This document shows, in pieces, positions 47,101 through 59,336 of a DNA stretch of 64,000 nucleotides (its first letter is position 1; the number at the start of each line of letters is the position of its first letter). The translations under genes were made by a program, and so were the position numbers. Origin of the DNA: Polynucleobacter sp. IMCC 30228 (GTDB taxonomy: Bacteria > Pseudomonadota > Gammaproteobacteria > Burkholderiales > Burkholderiaceae); the NCBI RefSeq assembly GCF_021395205.1, contig NZ_JAJVCS010000002.1, forward strand, positions 248,001 through 312,000. The letters are read 5' to 3'. The notes under the pieces were generated by a model. It was not told where the DNA came from. It did no database searches and saw only the letters and a list, made by a program, of their open reading frames with translations.

Positions 47101-47700
47101 ATGTCTGCGCGCTTACATCATCTTGCTGAAACCATTCAAAAGGTCTTAGGTTCACGGGTTAAATCGGTAGAGGTGGCCCTTAACGAGGTGACCTTAGTGG
47201 TTGGTGCCGACGATTATTTAGCGGCTGCCTTGATGTTACGTGATGATCCGACATTGGCTTTTGCGCAACTAATTGATTTGTGTGGCGTAGATTACCAAGA
47301 TTATGGCGATGGTACGTGGACTGGCTTACGTTTTGGCGTCGTTACGCATTTACTTTCCCTGCAACATAATCAACGCTTACGTTTACGCGTATATGCACCC
47401 GATGATAGCTATCCAGTAGTCGCATCGCTGGTGCCCGTGTGGAACTCAGCTAATTGGTTCGAGCGCGAAGCCTTTGATTTATTCGGCATTTTGTTCGACG
47501 GTCATGAGGATTTACGCCGCATTCTGACCGACTATGGTTTTATTGGCCACCCATTTCGTAAAGACTTTCCTATTTCGGGAACAGTTGAAATGCGATACGA
47601 CCCCGAGTTGAAGCGGGTGGTTTATCAGCCCGTGACGATTGAACCGCGTGAAGTAATTCCCCGCATTGTTCGTGAAGAATCCTATGGAGGGCCAGCCTAA
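47101..47700 (+). CDS. nuoC: NADH-quinone oxidoreductase subunit C
   Basis: 199 residues, separate from NuoD as in most bacteria. Conserved signature: [29 protein letters not shown] and [12 protein letters not shown]. Hydrophilic arm subunit supporting the N2/quinone module. Confidence 0.96.
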   Translation: MSARLHHLAETIQKVLGSRVKSVEVALNEVTLVVGADDYLAAALMLRDDPTLAFAQLIDLCGVDYQDYGDGTWTGLRFGVVTHLLSLQHNQRLRLRVYAPDDSYPVVASLVPVWNSANWFEREAFDLFGILFDGHEDLRRILTDYGFIGHPFRKDFPISGTVEMRYDPELKRVVYQPVTIEPREVIPRIVREESYGGPA

Positions 47701-47711
47701 GGGTCTTCATC

Positions 47712-48965
47712 ATGGCAGAAATTAAAAACTACACCCTCAACTTTGGCCCCCAGCATCCCGCGGCGCATGGCGTTTTGCGTTTAGTGCTTGAGTTAGATGG
47801 CGAAGTGATACAACGCGCTGATCCGCATATCGGTTTATTACACCGCGCTACTGAAAAATTAGCTGAGACGCGTACTTGGATTCAAAACGTGCCGTATATG
47901 GATCGCCTCGATTATGTGTCGATGATGGTGAATGAGCACGCCTACGTGATGTCAATTGAAAAATTAATTGGCGTAGATGTACCCTTGCGGGCACAATATA
48001 TTCGCGTGATGTTTGATGAATTAACACGCTTGTTAAATCACTTACTCTGGATTGGCTGTCATGGTTTAGACGTAGGGGCAATGGCTGTGTTTTTATATGC
48101 TTTTCGCGATCGTGAAGAAATCTTCGATATGTATGAAGCGGTATCTGGCGCACGAATGCATGCAGCTTACTATCGACCTGGTGGGGTTTATCGTGATTTG
48201 CCCAGCGAGATGCCTCAGTTTACAAAATCAAAAATGCGTAGTGAGTCAGCAATTCAGCGTTTGAATGAAACTCGTACTGGTTCTTTGCTCGATTTCATTG
48301 AAGCTTTTAGTCAACGCTTTCCAGCTAATGTTGATGAATACTGCAACCTTCTCACCGATAACCGTATTTGGAAGCAGCGTTTAGTGGGCATTGGTGTGGT
48401 TACCCCTGAGCGAGCTCTACAGCTTGGTTTTACAGGGCCTATGTTGCGTGGCTCTGGTATTGAATGGGATTTACGCAAAAAGCAACCCTATGAAGTATAT
48501 GACCGTCTAGACTTTGATATTCCAGTAGGGGTCAATGGCGATTCTTATGATCGGTATTTAGTGCGCATGGAAGAGATGCGGCAATCAAACCGCATCATTA
48601 CTCAGTGTGTTGCCTGGTTAAAAGCGAATCCGGGTTCGGTGATGAGCGATAACCATAAAGTTGCTCCACCATCACGTTTAGATATGAAAACGAATATGGA
48701 AGAGCTGATTCATCATTTCAAATTATTTACCGAAGGTATTCATGTGCCTCAAGGAGAGGCTTATGCCGCAGTCGAGCACCCGAAAGGGGAGTTTGGCGTC
48801 TATTTAATTTCGGATGGCGCTAACAAACCCTATCGGATGAAGATTCGCGCGCCTGGCTTTGTCCATTTAGCGGCCCTCGATGAAATGGCGCGGGGCCATA
48901 TGATTGCCGATGCCGTGACGATTATTGGCACCCAAGATATTGTCTTTGGGGAGATCGACCGCTAA
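47712..48965 (+). CDS. nuoD: NADH-quinone oxidoreductase subunit D
   Basis: 417 residues. Forms the quinone-binding pocket with Nuo[23 protein letters not shown] near the N-terminus carries the quinone-facing His, and [38 protein letters not shown] and the terminal DIVFGEIDR are canonical. Stop overlaps the nuoE start by one base. Confidence 0.97.
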   Translation: MAEIKNYTLNFGPQHPAAHGVLRLVLELDGEVIQRADPHIGLLHRATEKLAETRTWIQNVPYMDRLDYVSMMVNEHAYVMSIEKLIGVDVPLRAQYIRVMFDELTRLLNHLLWIGCHGLDVGAMAVFLYAFRDREEIFDMYEAVSGARMHAAYYRPGGVYRDLPSEMPQFTKSKMRSESAIQRLNETRTGSLLDFIEAFSQRFPANVDEYCNLLTDNRIWKQRLVGIGVVTPERALQLGFTGPMLRGSGIEWDLRKKQPYEVYDRLDFDIPVGVNGDSYDRYLVRMEEMRQSNRIITQCVAWLKANPGSVMSDNHKVAPPSRLDMKTNMEELIHHFKLFTEGIHVPQGEAYAAVEHPKGEFGVYLISDGANKPYRMKIRAPGFVHLAALDEMARGHMIADAVTIIGTQDIVFGEIDR

Positions 48966-49483
48966 TGGCCACTTTATTTTCTGCCGCCTGCCGTGCTGAA
49001 ATTGAGCGCAATATTGCGAAGTATCCACCTGAGCAAAAGCAATCAGCAGTGATGGCGGCTTTAATTGCTGCGCAAACCGAGTTAGGCTGGATTTCGCCCG
49101 CCGTGATTGAAGAAGTGGCACAGATCTTAGGTATGCCTACCATTGCGGTGGATGAAGTAGCTACTTTTTATAATATGTACAACACTAAGCCTATCGGCGC
49201 ATACAAAATTGTGGTGTGCACAAATTTGCCTTGCCAATTAAGTCATGGCGCTGATGCTGCTGAATATTTGAAACAAACACTGGGTATTGGTTTTAATGAA
49301 ACTACGCCTTGCGGTACTTTTACACTTAAAGAAGGCGAGTGTATGGGTGCTTGCGGCGACTCTCCTGTGATGTTGGTAAACGATAAGCGCATGTGTAGTT
49401 TTATGAGTCATGAAAAAATTGATGCCTTATTAGCTGAGTTACGTATTGCCAAGACAAATTATGCAGAAGGATCGGCAGCATGA
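48965..49483 (+). CDS. nuoE: NADH-quinone oxidoreductase subunit E
   Basis: 172 residues. Carries the [2Fe-2S] cluster N1a: Cys in CTNLPCQL and [11 protein letters not shown]. Starts on the last base of nuoD (TAATG) and overlaps nuoF by four bases. Confidence 0.96.
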   Translation: MATLFSAACRAEIERNIAKYPPEQKQSAVMAALIAAQTELGWISPAVIEEVAQILGMPTIAVDEVATFYNMYNTKPIGAYKIVVCTNLPCQLSHGADAAEYLKQTLGIGFNETTPCGTFTLKEGECMGACGDSPVMLVNDKRMCSFMSHEKIDALLAELRIAKTNYAEGSAA

Positions 49484-50820
49484 CTAGCTTGCATAAAAAT
49501 CATGTGAAGCCGCTAATTTTAGCTGGCTTAACTGGCGATAATTGGCATTTAGAAGATTACGTGAAGCGCGGCGGTTATGGACAATTGCGGCGCATCTTAA
49601 GCGAACCTGTTGCACCTGAGGCGATCATTGCTGAGTTGAAGTTATCGGCATTGCGCGGGCGTGGGGGTGCGGGCTTTCCTACTGGCTTGAAGTGGAGCTT
49701 TATGCCACGCCAATTTCCGGGGCAAAAATATTTAGTATGTAACAGTGATGAAGGCGAGCCAGGCACTTTTAAAGACCGCGACATCATGCGCTATAACCCC
49801 CATGCCTTAATTGAGGGCATGATTATTGGTGCGTACACGATGGGCATAAGTGTGGGCTATAACTATATTCATGGTGAAATCTGGGATGTTTATAAACGCT
49901 TTGAAGCCGCGTTAGACGAAGCACGAGCCGCAGGTTATTTAGGTAATCAGATTTTAGGTAGTCAGTTTAGTTTTGAATTGCATGCTTCGCCAGGTTGGGG
50001 GGCTTATATTTGTGGTGAAGAAACGGCCTTACTCGAATCTTTAGAAGGTAAGAAAGGTCAGCCTCGTTTTAAGCCGCCATTTCCAGCTAGTTTTGGTTTA
50101 TATGGCAAGCCGACCACCATAAACAACACCGAGACATTTGCGGCCGTGCCATTCATTTTGGCAATGGGTGGCGAGGCGTACTTAAAATTGGGCAAGCCAA
50201 ACAATGGTGGCACCAAAATATTTTCGGTTTCAGGTGATGTTAATCGGCCTGGCAATTATGAAATACCCATGGGCTTACCATTCGCAGAATTATTGCAATT
50301 GGCCGGCGGCATGCGCAATGGCTCTACCTTAAAAGCAGTTATTCCCGGGGGTTCTTCGGCGCCCGTTATTCCAGCTGCTGAGATGATGGATTTAACGATG
50401 GATTACGACAGCATTGCTAAAGCGGGCTCGATGTTAGGCTCGGGAGCTGTAATCGTGATGAATGACACGCGCTGCATGGTGCAGGCCTTATTACGGCTCT
50501 CGTATTTTTATCACGAAGAATCCTGCGGGCAATGCACACCTTGTCGCGAAGGCACTGGGTGGTTATGGCGAATTGTTAATCGCATAGAACATGGTAAGGG
50601 ACGCATAGAAGATTTAGATTTATTGAACGATGTCGCCAACAACATCCAAGGCCGCACAATTTGTGCATTAGGCGATGCTGCAGCGATGCCAGTACGCGGT
50701 ATGTTGAAGCATTTCCGTGATGAGTTTGCTTATCACATCGAGCATGGGCGTTGCCTTGTATCCAAGGGCGTGAGTCATCCTCTAGAAACTGCTGAAGTGG
50801 TTGGGAGTTCAAGTATATGA
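49480..50820 (+). CDS. nuoF: NADH-quinone oxidoreductase subunit F
   Basis: 446 residues. NADH dehydrogenase subunit with FMN and cluster N3. NADH site [18 protein letters not shown] region [14 protein letters not shown] and [19 protein letters not shown]; cluster motif [15 protein letters not shown]. Overlaps nuoE and nuoG by four bases each. Confidence 0.97.
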   Translation: MTSLHKNHVKPLILAGLTGDNWHLEDYVKRGGYGQLRRILSEPVAPEAIIAELKLSALRGRGGAGFPTGLKWSFMPRQFPGQKYLVCNSDEGEPGTFKDRDIMRYNPHALIEGMIIGAYTMGISVGYNYIHGEIWDVYKRFEAALDEARAAGYLGNQILGSQFSFELHASPGWGAYICGEETALLESLEGKKGQPRFKPPFPASFGLYGKPTTINNTETFAAVPFILAMGGEAYLKLGKPNNGGTKIFSVSGDVNRPGNYEIPMGLPFAELLQLAGGMRNGSTLKAVIPGGSSAPVIPAAEMMDLTMDYDSIAKAGSMLGSGAVIVMNDTRCMVQALLRLSYFYHEESCGQCTPCREGTGWLWRIVNRIEHGKGRIEDLDLLNDVANNIQGRTICALGDAAAMPVRGMLKHFRDEFAYHIEHGRCLVSKGVSHPLETAEVVGSSSI

Positions 50821-53213
50821 GCATGGTCGAACTTGAAGTTGATGGTAAGCCAGTAGTAGTTCCACAGGGTTCGATGGTGATGCATGCAGCGAATAGCTTG
50901 GGTACCTATGTGCCCCATTTTTGTTACCACAAAAAATTATCGATTGCGGCGAATTGCCGGATGTGTTTAGTCGAGGTTGAAAAAGCTCCCAAGCCTTTAC
51001 CTGCTTGTGCCACACCAGTGACGCAAGGCATGAAAGTATTTACGCATTCAGCTAAAGCCCTTGAGGCGCAACGTTCAGTGATGGAGTTTTTACTAATTAA
51101 CCATCCACTGGATTGCCCGATTTGTGACCAGGGTGGCGAATGTCAGCTTCAAGATTTAGCAGTGGGCTACGGCAAATCGAGTTCACGTTATACCGAAGAG
51201 AAGCGGGTGGTATTTCATAAAAATGTTGGCCCTTTAATTTCTATGGAAGAAATGTCCCGCTGTATCCATTGCACGCGCTGCGTGCGCTTTGGTCAAGAGG
51301 TTGCGGGTGTAATGGAATTGGGGATGGTTAACCGTGGTGAACATTCTGAAATAACCACCTTCTTGGGACGTACGATCGACTCTGAGTTGTCGGGCAATAT
51401 GATCGATATTTGCCCAGTTGGCGCTTTAACTAGCAAGCCATTTCGTTATGCCGCGCGAACGTGGGAGTTAGCGCGTAAGCGTTCACTAAGCCCGCACGAT
51501 AGCTTAGGCAGTAATACGACGGTGCAAACCAAGTCTAATCGCGTGATGCGTGTAGTCGCTTTAGAAAACGAAGCAATCAATGAATGTTGGATTAGTGATC
51601 GTGACCGTTTTGCCTACGAGGGGCTAAATAGTACCGATCGGCTAACAAAGCCGATGGTGAAGCAAGATGGCAAGTGGTTAGAAACCGATTGGCAGTCGGC
51701 GCTAGATTATGTTGCCCATTCTTTACAAACGATTGGTAATTTACATGGCGCTGAATCAATTGCCGCCATTGCCCATCCTATTTCGAGTATTGAAGAGTTG
51801 TATCTATTACAAAAATTAATTCGTGGTTTAGGCTCCAGTCAAATTGAAACGCGTTTACGCCAAGTTGATACCCGTGGCGCTGCTACTGTGCCTTATTTGG
51901 GAATGGCTATCAATGAATTAAGCGGGTTAAAACGCGCGCTCATCATTGGCAGTAATTTTCGTAAAGACCAGCCACTTCTTGCCGCGCGTTTGCGCACTGC
52001 TACTAAGCTAGGCTTACAAATGCATCGCTTGGATGCAGGCGGTAGCGATTGGCTGATGCCATTAGCAAGTAGCTTAACGATGCGACCGAGTGCTTGGGTC
52101 ACGGGGCTTAGTGAAATTGCTTTAGCAGTTGCGCAGGCAAAAGGGGTATCAGCCCCCACAGGAATTCGCAGCCAAACCGTTTCACCTGAAGCAATGCAGA
52201 TTGCGCAAGCACTATTAGAGACACCAGCGCTTAACCCATCAACAGGCTCAGACGCTCGCCCAACCCAAGCAATATTTTTAGGTGCAAGTGCTATCGCACA
52301 TCCACAAGCGGCTGATTTACATGGATTAGCGCAATTTATTGCCGAACAGACTGGTGCACGCTTTGGTTTCCTGCAGGAGGGTGGTAATAGTGTTGGTGCG
52401 CATCTAGTGAATGCAGTGCAGGGCAATGAGGGTAGTATCAACTCCTTGCTCGACGGAGAGCGTCATGCTTATCTATTGATGCATGTTGAGCCTTTGGCAG
52501 ACTTGCCTAACCCACAGCAAACTCGCGCAGCCTTAACTAAGGCTGATACCGTGATTGCCTTAACCGCATTCACCAGCCCCGACTTACTCGAGTTGGCTGA
52601 TGTACTTTTGCCCATTACGCCCTTTACAGAAACCATGGCTAGCTATGTGAATACCGCTGGCACAATTCAAACCATTCAGCCTGCTGTAAAACCGCTCGGC
52701 GATTCGCGACCCGCATGGAAAGTGATACGCACCCTCGGAACGCTGGTAAAGCTCGATGGCTTTTTATATAACCTACCTGAAGAAGTGCGTGCAGAAGCTT
52801 TACCTGAGATGCACGATAGCGCTGTGTCTCGCGCTAATAATCAATTTACAGGACTATTTAGTTTGAGCACAACAGTGCCAGCACAGCCCGCGAGTTTAGA
52901 GCGCTTAGGAGAGGTGCCGTTGTATGGAGTTGATGCTATTGTCCGTCGTTCGAGCGCATTGCAACTAACTGCCGATGCAAAATTAGCTTCAAAGGTAGGC
53001 TTAGGGCCAGATACTTTTGCTGAACTGGGTTTGGTAGAGGGCGAAATAGTGCAAGTGACACAAGCAGGCATGAGCGTCAATATGACTGCCACGCAAATAC
53101 CTAATTTAGCTGCCGGTGTCGTTCGCTTGGCGAGCACTACTCTAGCCAGTATGCAGCTGGGGCCGATGTTTGGCCCAATTACGGTAACGCGGATTGCCGG
53201 AGAAGTGGGCTAA
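50817..53213 (+). CDS. nuoG: NADH-quinone oxidoreductase subunit G
   Basis: 798 residues. Iron-sulfur subunit: [2Fe-2S] site with [20 protein letters not shown], His/Cys cluster in [18 protein letters not shown], [4Fe-4S] site in [16 protein letters not shown], then a molybdopterin-oxidoreductase-like C-terminal domain that no longer binds cofactor. An internal ATG at 50823 is an alternative start. Confidence 0.95.
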   Translation: MSMVELEVDGKPVVVPQGSMVMHAANSLGTYVPHFCYHKKLSIAANCRMCLVEVEKAPKPLPACATPVTQGMKVFTHSAKALEAQRSVMEFLLINHPLDCPICDQGGECQLQDLAVGYGKSSSRYTEEKRVVFHKNVGPLISMEEMSRCIHCTRCVRFGQEVAGVMELGMVNRGEHSEITTFLGRTIDSELSGNMIDICPVGALTSKPFRYAARTWELARKRSLSPHDSLGSNTTVQTKSNRVMRVVALENEAINECWISDRDRFAYEGLNSTDRLTKPMVKQDGKWLETDWQSALDYVAHSLQTIGNLHGAESIAAIAHPISSIEELYLLQKLIRGLGSSQIETRLRQVDTRGAATVPYLGMAINELSGLKRALIIGSNFRKDQPLLAARLRTATKLGLQMHRLDAGGSDWLMPLASSLTMRPSAWVTGLSEIALAVAQAKGVSAPTGIRSQTVSPEAMQIAQALLETPALNPSTGSDARPTQAIFLGASAIAHPQAADLHGLAQFIAEQTGARFGFLQEGGNSVGAHLVNAVQGNEGSINSLLDGERHAYLLMHVEPLADLPNPQQTRAALTKADTVIALTAFTSPDLLELADVLLPITPFTETMASYVNTAGTIQTIQPAVKPLGDSRPAWKVIRTLGTLVKLDGFLYNLPEEVRAEALPEMHDSAVSRANNQFTGLFSLSTTVPAQPASLERLGEVPLYGVDAIVRRSSALQLTADAKLASKVGLGPDTFAELGLVEGEIVQVTQAGMSVNMTATQIPNLAAGVVRLASTTLASMQLGPMFGPITVTRIAGEVG

Positions 53214-53216
53214 GCG

Positions 53217-54290
53217 ATGGCTAATTTTCTCAACCTGATCGAAATGCAAGGCATCGCTATCTTTGGCTCATTTTGGCCTTTGGTCTGGACCTTAATCAAA
53301 ATCGTCATCATTGTTTTGCCGATGTTTGGCGCAGTTGCCTACCTCACCTTGTGGGAGCGCAAACTGATCGGTTGGATGCACATTCGCTTAGGCCCTAATC
53401 GGGTCGGGCCATTAGGCTTATTTCAGCCTATTGCCGACGCGCTTAAACTTTTATTAAAAGAAATTATTGCGCCCACACGGGCTAGTAAAGCCTTATACGT
53501 GATTGCGCCAGTGATGGTAATTGCGCCCGCATTTGCTGCATGGGCTGTCATTCCATTTCAGGCAGAAATGGTGTTAGCGAATGTAAATGCTGGGCTGCTG
53601 TATGTCATGGCAATTACTTCGGTTGGCGTCTACGGCATTATTTTGGCCGGCTGGGCCTCTAACTCGAAATATCCGTTCTTAGGCGCGATGCGCGCTGCTG
53701 CACAAATGATTTCTTATGAAATTGCGATGGGCTTTGCTTTAGTCACCGTGCTGATGGTGTCGGGCTCTTTAAATTTAAGCACTATCGTCATTAGTCAAGG
53801 TACGGGTCTTTTTGCTAGTTATGGCTTGAATTTCTTGTCATGGAATTGGTTGCCCCTCTTGCCAATGTTTTTAATTTACTTTATTTCAGGCATTGCTGAG
53901 ACGAATCGACATCCATTTGACGTTGTCGAAGGCGAGTCGGAAATTGTTGCTGGCCACATGGTGGAATATTCGGGCATGGCTTTTGCGATGTTTTTTTTAG
54001 CCGAGTATGCCAACATGATTTTGATAGCGGCAATGGCTTCTGTCTTATTCTTAGGCGGTTGGCTGCCTATTCTTGATTTACCGATGCTGCGCGATATTCC
54101 GGGCTTCTTCTGGCTATTTGCTAAAACATTTTTCTTGTTATCTTGCTTCATTTGGTTGCGCGCCACCTTACCGCGTTATCGCTATGACCAAATTATGCGC
54201 TTAGGCTGGAAAATTTTTATCCCCCTCGCGGTTTTTTGGGTGGTGGTCGTTGGCGCCTGGATTGTTTCGCCTTGGAATATTTGGAATTAA
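53217..54290 (+). CDS. nuoH: NADH-quinone oxidoreductase subunit H
   Basis: 357 residues with about eight membrane helices. Joins the quinone chamber to the membrane arm: [36 protein letters not shown] and [20 protein letters not shown] are the conserved Q-site loops. Three bases after nuoG. Confidence 0.97.
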   Translation: MANFLNLIEMQGIAIFGSFWPLVWTLIKIVIIVLPMFGAVAYLTLWERKLIGWMHIRLGPNRVGPLGLFQPIADALKLLLKEIIAPTRASKALYVIAPVMVIAPAFAAWAVIPFQAEMVLANVNAGLLYVMAITSVGVYGIILAGWASNSKYPFLGAMRAAAQMISYEIAMGFALVTVLMVSGSLNLSTIVISQGTGLFASYGLNFLSWNWLPLLPMFLIYFISGIAETNRHPFDVVEGESEIVAGHMVEYSGMAFAMFFLAEYANMILIAAMASVLFLGGWLPILDLPMLRDIPGFFWLFAKTFFLLSCFIWLRATLPRYRYDQIMRLGWKIFIPLAVFWVVVVGAWIVSPWNIWN

Positions 54291-54298
54291 TTGAAGCC

Positions 54299-54802
54299 AT
54301 GATCAAAAAATCATTCAAACGGATTAGTCAATTTTTCGATAGCCTCATGCTCAGAGATATTTTGACGGGAATGTCGATTACGGGACGTTATCTCTTTAAA
54401 CCAAAGTTTACGATTCAGTACCCCGAAGAAAAGACACCTTTGTCACCCCGTTTTCGTGGCCTCCATGCTTTACGGCGTTATCCAAATGGGGAAGAGCGGT
54501 GCATTGCTTGTAAATTATGTGAAGCCGTTTGCCCTGCTTTAGCAATTTCAATTGAATCAGATCAGCGTGAGGATGGTACCCGCCGTACGACCCGTTACGA
54601 CATTGATTTAACTAAATGTATTTTTTGTGGCTTCTGTGAAGAAGCATGTCCGGTTGATGCTATTGTGGAAACCAATATTTTTGAATACTTTGGTGATAAA
54701 CGCGGCGACCTGTATATGACTAAAGAAATGTTATTAGCTGTTGGCGACGAGTATGAAAAAGAAATTGCTGCTAATCGTGCTGCCGACGCCCCTTATCGTT
54801 AA
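54299..54802 (+). CDS. nuoI: NADH-quinone oxidoreductase subunit I
   Basis: 167 residues from ATG 54299; the frame upstream lies inside nuoH. Two [4Fe-4S] clusters (N6a/N6b): [12 protein letters not shown] and [12 protein letters not shown]. The preceding segment [27 protein letters not shown] is typical. An internal ATG (MLRDILTG) is a possible shorter start. Confidence 0.95.
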   Translation: MIKKSFKRISQFFDSLMLRDILTGMSITGRYLFKPKFTIQYPEEKTPLSPRFRGLHALRRYPNGEERCIACKLCEAVCPALAISIESDQREDGTRRTTRYDIDLTKCIFCGFCEEACPVDAIVETNIFEYFGDKRGDLYMTKEMLLAVGDEYEKEIAANRAADAPYR

Positions 54803-54823
54803 TGCTGAATAATTAAAGAACCC

Positions 54824-55483
54824 GTGGCCCTCGAACCCTCAACTATCTTCGCAATTTTCTTTTATGCCTTTGCGGGCTTATTGATTATTTCTGCTTTGCG
54901 GGTGGTAACGGCAGCCAACCCAGTGCATGCCGCACTCTTTTTGGTGCTGGCATTTTTCTGTGCCTCAGGAATTTGGATGCTATTACAAGCAGAATTTTTA
55001 AGTCTAGCGCTAATTTTGGTTTATGTTGGGGCGGTGATGGTGTTATTTCTATTCGTGGTGATGATGCTAGATTTAGATTTAGCCCATTTGCGCCGCGATT
55101 TTAAAAAATACCTCCCAGTGGCATTTTTAATGGGGATTGTGATTGTTTTAGAATTAGCAGTCGTATTAATTCGCAGTTTTATTGGAACTCGTGCACCAGT
55201 TCAAGTGATGAGTGAGGAGCTAGCGAGCAACAATACCCAAGCGCTCGGTAAATTAATTTTTGTTGATTATGTTTATGCCTTTGAAGTAGCTGGCGTTATT
55301 CTATTGGTTGCCATTATTGCAGCTGTAGCGCTCACTTTACGACATCGTAAAGATTCGAAGACCCAAAATATTGCTGATCAAGTTGCTGTTAAGGCTAGCG
55401 AGCGCCTGCGTATTGTGACGATGCCAAGCGAGATGGATGCCAAACAAGATGCTGAGCAAAATCGTCGCGGGAGGCAAGAATGA
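54824..55483 (+). CDS. nuoJ: NADH-quinone oxidoreductase subunit J
   Basis: 219 residues from GTG 54824. Five membrane helices with [21 protein letters not shown] and the [23 protein letters not shown] helix that contains the pi-bulge region. A charged C-terminal tail (about 180-219) is longer than in E. coli. Overlaps nuoK by four bases. Confidence 0.94.
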   Translation: MALEPSTIFAIFFYAFAGLLIISALRVVTAANPVHAALFLVLAFFCASGIWMLLQAEFLSLALILVYVGAVMVLFLFVVMMLDLDLAHLRRDFKKYLPVAFLMGIVIVLELAVVLIRSFIGTRAPVQVMSEELASNNTQALGKLIFVDYVYAFEVAGVILLVAIIAAVALTLRHRKDSKTQNIADQVAVKASERLRIVTMPSEMDAKQDAEQNRRGRQE

Positions 55484-55788
55484 CTATTACTTTGGCTCAT
55501 TATTTGGTGTTGAGTGCCATTCTGTTTGCAACCAGTGTGGTGGGGATTTTCTTGAATCGTCGCAACTTAATCGTATTGCTAATGGCAATTGAATTAATGC
55601 TACTTTCAGTCAATATTAACTTTATTGCCTTCTCTCATTTTCTGGGTGATATGGCTGGGCAAGTTTTCGTTTTTTTTATTTTGACGGTGGCTGCTGCTGA
55701 AGCTGCTATTGGTTTGGCAATTTTGATCGTGCTCTTTCGTAAACTCGATACGATTAATGCTGAAGATCTTGATCGGCTTAAGGGTTAA
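55480..55788 (+). CDS. nuoK: NADH-quinone oxidoreductase subunit K
   Basis: 102 residues, three helices. The buried Glu residues of the proton pathway are present in [16 protein letters not shown] and [18 protein letters not shown]. Followed two bases later by nuoL. Confidence 0.97.
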   Translation: MTITLAHYLVLSAILFATSVVGIFLNRRNLIVLLMAIELMLLSVNINFIAFSHFLGDMAGQVFVFFILTVAAAEAAIGLAILIVLFRKLDTINAEDLDRLKG

Positions 55789-55790
55789 TA

Positions 55791-57848
55791 ATGCAAACGA
55801 ATTTAACCCTACCACTCTTATGTGCCATTCCGCTTGCTCCATTAATCGGTGCAATCATTACTGGTTTTTTTGGTACGGCGCTATTCGGCAATCGTTTAAG
55901 TAAAGTAGGCTCTCAGTCGCTCGCTATTATGGGCGTCATTATTGCTTTTGCCTTGTCCTGCCAAGTTTTCTTTTACGTGCAGGCAGGTGATTATTTCAAT
56001 GGCGAGGTTTATACCTGGATGCAATTGGGCGAGCTTAATTTGGGTATTGGTTTTTTAATTGACTCACTCACCGCTACCATGATGGTAGTAGTGACCTTTG
56101 TGTCATTAATGGTCCACATTTATACGATTGGCTATATGCATGGCGAGGAGGGTTATAACCGCTTCTTTTCATATATCTCTTTGTTTACTTTTGCGATGTT
56201 AATGTTGGTGATGAGCAATAACCTCTTGCAACTCTTTTTTGGTTGGGAGGCAGTGGGGGTGGTGTCTTACTTGCTAATCGGCTTTTATTTTGAACGTCAA
56301 ACTGCCGTGTTTGCCAATATGAAGGCCTTTTTAGTGAATCGGGTAGGTGACTTTGGTTTCATCTTGGGCATTGGTTTAATTTTGGCTTACACCGGCTCGA
56401 TGAACTATGACGCAATTTTTGCTCAAAATACCGCGCTTGCTGCTCAAACACTTCCTGGTACCAGTTGGAATCTAATGACAGTAATTTGTATTTGCTTGTT
56501 CATTGGTGCGATGGGTAAGTCGGCTCAATTTCCATTGCATGTTTGGTTACCAGACTCAATGGAAGGGCCAACACCAATTTCTGCCTTGATTCATGCGGCT
56601 ACTATGGTGACAGCGGGTATTTTTATGGTCTCACGGATGTCGCCCTTATTTGAATTATCCACGACAGCCCTCAGCTTTATTTTGGTCATTGGTTCGATTA
56701 CCGCATTGTTTATGGGCTTCTTAGGCATTGTGCAAAACGATATCAAACGTGTAGTGGCTTATTCCACGCTATCACAGTTGGGCTTCATGACCATTGCCTT
56801 GGGTGTATCGGCTTATCCAGTCGCTATTTTTCATTTAATGACCCATGCTTTCTTTAAGGCCTTATTGTTTTTAGCGGCGGGTAGTGTGATTATGGGTATG
56901 CACCATGAGCAAGACATGCGCAAAATGGGCGGCCTGTGGAAATATATGCCCATTACTTGCCTGATGATGTTGATTGGCAGTTTATCGTTGATTGGAACGC
57001 CATTCTTTTCCGGCTTTTACTCGAAAGATTCGATCATAGAAGCCGTTGCTGCCAGCGATATACCTGGCTCAGGGTTTGCCTATTTTGCCGTCATGGTAAG
57101 TGTGTTTATTACCGCTTTGTACTCATTCCGTTTGTACTTTTATGTTTTTCATGGCAAAGAGCGGTTTCATCAACCCAGTCATGCTGCGCACCAGGCCGAA
57201 CATCATGATGAACACGCAGACATTGCTGATCATCACGGTTTAGCCGCTGGTGAAGTGCCGCATGAGTCACCTTGGGTGGTAACGGTGCCATTAATTCTAT
57301 TGGCCATTCCGTCCGTCATCATTGGTTTTTATGCCATTGAGCCGATGTTGTTTGGGGATTTTTTTGGTGACTCGATGTTCATTGATCTGAGCCAGCATCC
57401 CGTAATGGAAGAGTTAGCGAATGAATTTCATGGCCCCATTGCGATGGCCCTTCATGCGCTGACCTCTTCGGTAACAATCTTAGTGGCCCTAGGGGTGTTA
57501 ACTGCAGCGCTAGGCTATTTATGGGTGCCTAGCTTACCAAGCAAAATTGCCCACACCTTTGCGCCATTGAAAAAATTACTTGATCATAAATATTACTTAG
57601 ACGAACTCAATCAATTGATCTTTGCTAAGGGTTCTATTATGTTAGGTCGCGGCTTATGGCATCGCGGTGATCAACGGCTAATTGATGGTTTACTGGTTAA
57701 TGGCAGTGCGCATTTAGTTAGTCGCATGGCTGGAGTAATGCGGCATTTGCAGTCGGGTTATTTATATCACTATGCATTTGCGATGATTTTAGGCCTAGCC
57801 GTTTTATTGGCTTGGGTTTTATATGCTTACTTACCTTATGTGCGCTAG
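55791..57848 (+). CDS. nuoL: NADH-quinone oxidoreductase subunit L
   Basis: 685 residues, an antiporter-like proton-pumping subunit. Key features: FFGWEAVGVVSYLLIGF with the pumping Glu, MGKSAQFPLHVWLPDSMEGPTPISALIHAATMVTAG, and a long C-terminal lateral helix. Between helices, residues 460-491 form a His-rich loop with nine histidines, as in other Burkholderiales NuoL proteins. Confidence 0.97.
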   Translation: MQTNLTLPLLCAIPLAPLIGAIITGFFGTALFGNRLSKVGSQSLAIMGVIIAFALSCQVFFYVQAGDYFNGEVYTWMQLGELNLGIGFLIDSLTATMMVVVTFVSLMVHIYTIGYMHGEEGYNRFFSYISLFTFAMLMLVMSNNLLQLFFGWEAVGVVSYLLIGFYFERQTAVFANMKAFLVNRVGDFGFILGIGLILAYTGSMNYDAIFAQNTALAAQTLPGTSWNLMTVICICLFIGAMGKSAQFPLHVWLPDSMEGPTPISALIHAATMVTAGIFMVSRMSPLFELSTTALSFILVIGSITALFMGFLGIVQNDIKRVVAYSTLSQLGFMTIALGVSAYPVAIFHLMTHAFFKALLFLAAGSVIMGMHHEQDMRKMGGLWKYMPITCLMMLIGSLSLIGTPFFSGFYSKDSIIEAVAASDIPGSGFAYFAVMVSVFITALYSFRLYFYVFHGKERFHQPSHAAHQAEHHDEHADIADHHGLAAGEVPHESPWVVTVPLILLAIPSVIIGFYAIEPMLFGDFFGDSMFIDLSQHPVMEELANEFHGPIAMALHALTSSVTILVALGVLTAALGYLWVPSLPSKIAHTFAPLKKLLDHKYYLDELNQLIFAKGSIMLGRGLWHRGDQRLIDGLLVNGSAHLVSRMAGVMRHLQSGYLYHYAFAMILGLAVLLAWVLYAYLPYVR

Positions 57849-57859
57849 GTATTAATTTC

Positions 57860-59326
57860 ATGACACTTTCATTCGCAATCTGGACACCAATCTTCTTCGG
57901 CCTTGTGCTGTTGATGTTTGGTTCAGATAAATCCACTGTTGGTTTGCGCTATCTAGCGCTCTTTGGTGCAGTTATTAGTTTTATTGCCACCTTACCTTTA
58001 ATTTTAAATTTTGATCTTGCCAATGCTGGCATGCAATTTGTGGAAAAGGTCAGTTGGATTCCGCGCTACGATATTAATTACTATTTAGGAGTTGATGGGA
58101 TTTCAGTATGGTTTATCGTACTTACTGCATTCATCAATATCTTCATAGTGATTGCCGCTTGGGATGTAATTCAAGTCAAGGTTTCTCAGTATCTAGCTGC
58201 CTTCATGATTTTGTCGGGCTTAATGATTGGCGTATTTGCAGCGCTTGACGCTTTATTGTTTTATGTGTTCTTTGAGGCAACCTTAATTCCGATGTATGTA
58301 ATTATTGGGGTATGGGGTGGGCACAACCGTATTTATGCAGCCTTTAAGTTCTTCTTGTATACCTTGCTGGGCTCGTTACTGACTTTAGTGGCCTTGCTCT
58401 ATCTATATAACGTCAGTAATAGTTTTGACATTCTGGTTTGGCAAAAGACGCGCTTAGATATTGTTGAACAAGTCTTTTTGTTTGCGGCGTTTTTCATGGC
58501 CTTTGCAGTTAAGGTGCCCATGTGGCCACTACATACCTGGCTTCCCGATGTGCACGTTGAGGCTCCCACGGGCGGTTCTGTAGTGCTAGCAGCCATTATG
58601 TTGAAGTTAGGCGCGTATGGTTTCTTGCGCTTCTCTTTGCCAATAGCACCTGATGCTAGCCAATATCTGGGCCCTTTTATTATTTTCTTATCTTTGGTGG
58701 CAGTGATTTATGTTGGTCTGGTTGCCTTAGTGCAGCAGGATATGAAGAAGTTGGTAGCGTACTCGTCGGTAGCGCACATGGGTTTTGTAACCCTGGGATT
58801 TTTTCTATTTAGCCCGCTTGGTATTGAGGGTGGAATTGTGCAAATGATTTCACATGGCTTTATTTCGGGTGCCATGTTCTTATCGATTGGTGTTTTATAT
58901 GAGCGGATGCATACTCGGCAAATTGCGGATTATGGCGGTGTAGCACATACGATGCCTAAATTTGCAGTGTTTGCTGTCTTTATGGCAATGGCTAATTGCG
59001 GTTTACCTGCAACCTCAGGCTTTGTGGGTGAGTTTATGGTGATTCTGGCGGCAGTAGATTACGACTTCTTAATTGGGGTCTTAGCAGCCACAGCTTTAGT
59101 TCTTGGCGCCGCTTATTCTTTATGGATGGTGAAGCGGGTCTTTTTTGGTCCGATTGCCAACCCCCAGGTAGCCGCGCTGAAAGATATTAATGGGCGTGAG
59201 TTTTTCATGATGGGCGCATTATCGATCTGTGTGTTGTGGATGGGGGTATATCCCAAACCTTTTACCGATATCATCCATCCCGCCGTAATTAATCTGCTGC
59301 AACATGTTGCCGTAAGTAAATTGTAG
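57860..59326 (+). CDS. nuoM: NADH-quinone oxidoreductase subunit M
   Basis: 488 residues from ATG 57860 ([14 protein letters not shown]); the longer frame lies within nuoL. Antiporter-like subunit: [21 protein letters not shown] with the conserved Glu, and [39 protein letters not shown] with the conserved Lys. Confidence 0.96.
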   Translation: MTLSFAIWTPIFFGLVLLMFGSDKSTVGLRYLALFGAVISFIATLPLILNFDLANAGMQFVEKVSWIPRYDINYYLGVDGISVWFIVLTAFINIFIVIAAWDVIQVKVSQYLAAFMILSGLMIGVFAALDALLFYVFFEATLIPMYVIIGVWGGHNRIYAAFKFFLYTLLGSLLTLVALLYLYNVSNSFDILVWQKTRLDIVEQVFLFAAFFMAFAVKVPMWPLHTWLPDVHVEAPTGGSVVLAAIMLKLGAYGFLRFSLPIAPDASQYLGPFIIFLSLVAVIYVGLVALVQQDMKKLVAYSSVAHMGFVTLGFFLFSPLGIEGGIVQMISHGFISGAMFLSIGVLYERMHTRQIADYGGVAHTMPKFAVFAVFMAMANCGLPATSGFVGEFMVILAAVDYDFLIGVLAATALVLGAAYSLWMVKRVFFGPIANPQVAALKDINGREFFMMGALSICVLWMGVYPKPFTDIIHPAVINLLQHVAVSKL

Positions 59327-59336
59327 GATAGAACAG

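Noticed and set aside
57168-57263. His-rich loop in NuoL (nine His in 32 residues)
   Set aside because: Similar loops occur in NuoL of other Burkholderiales; probably a lineage trait, not a metal sensor.
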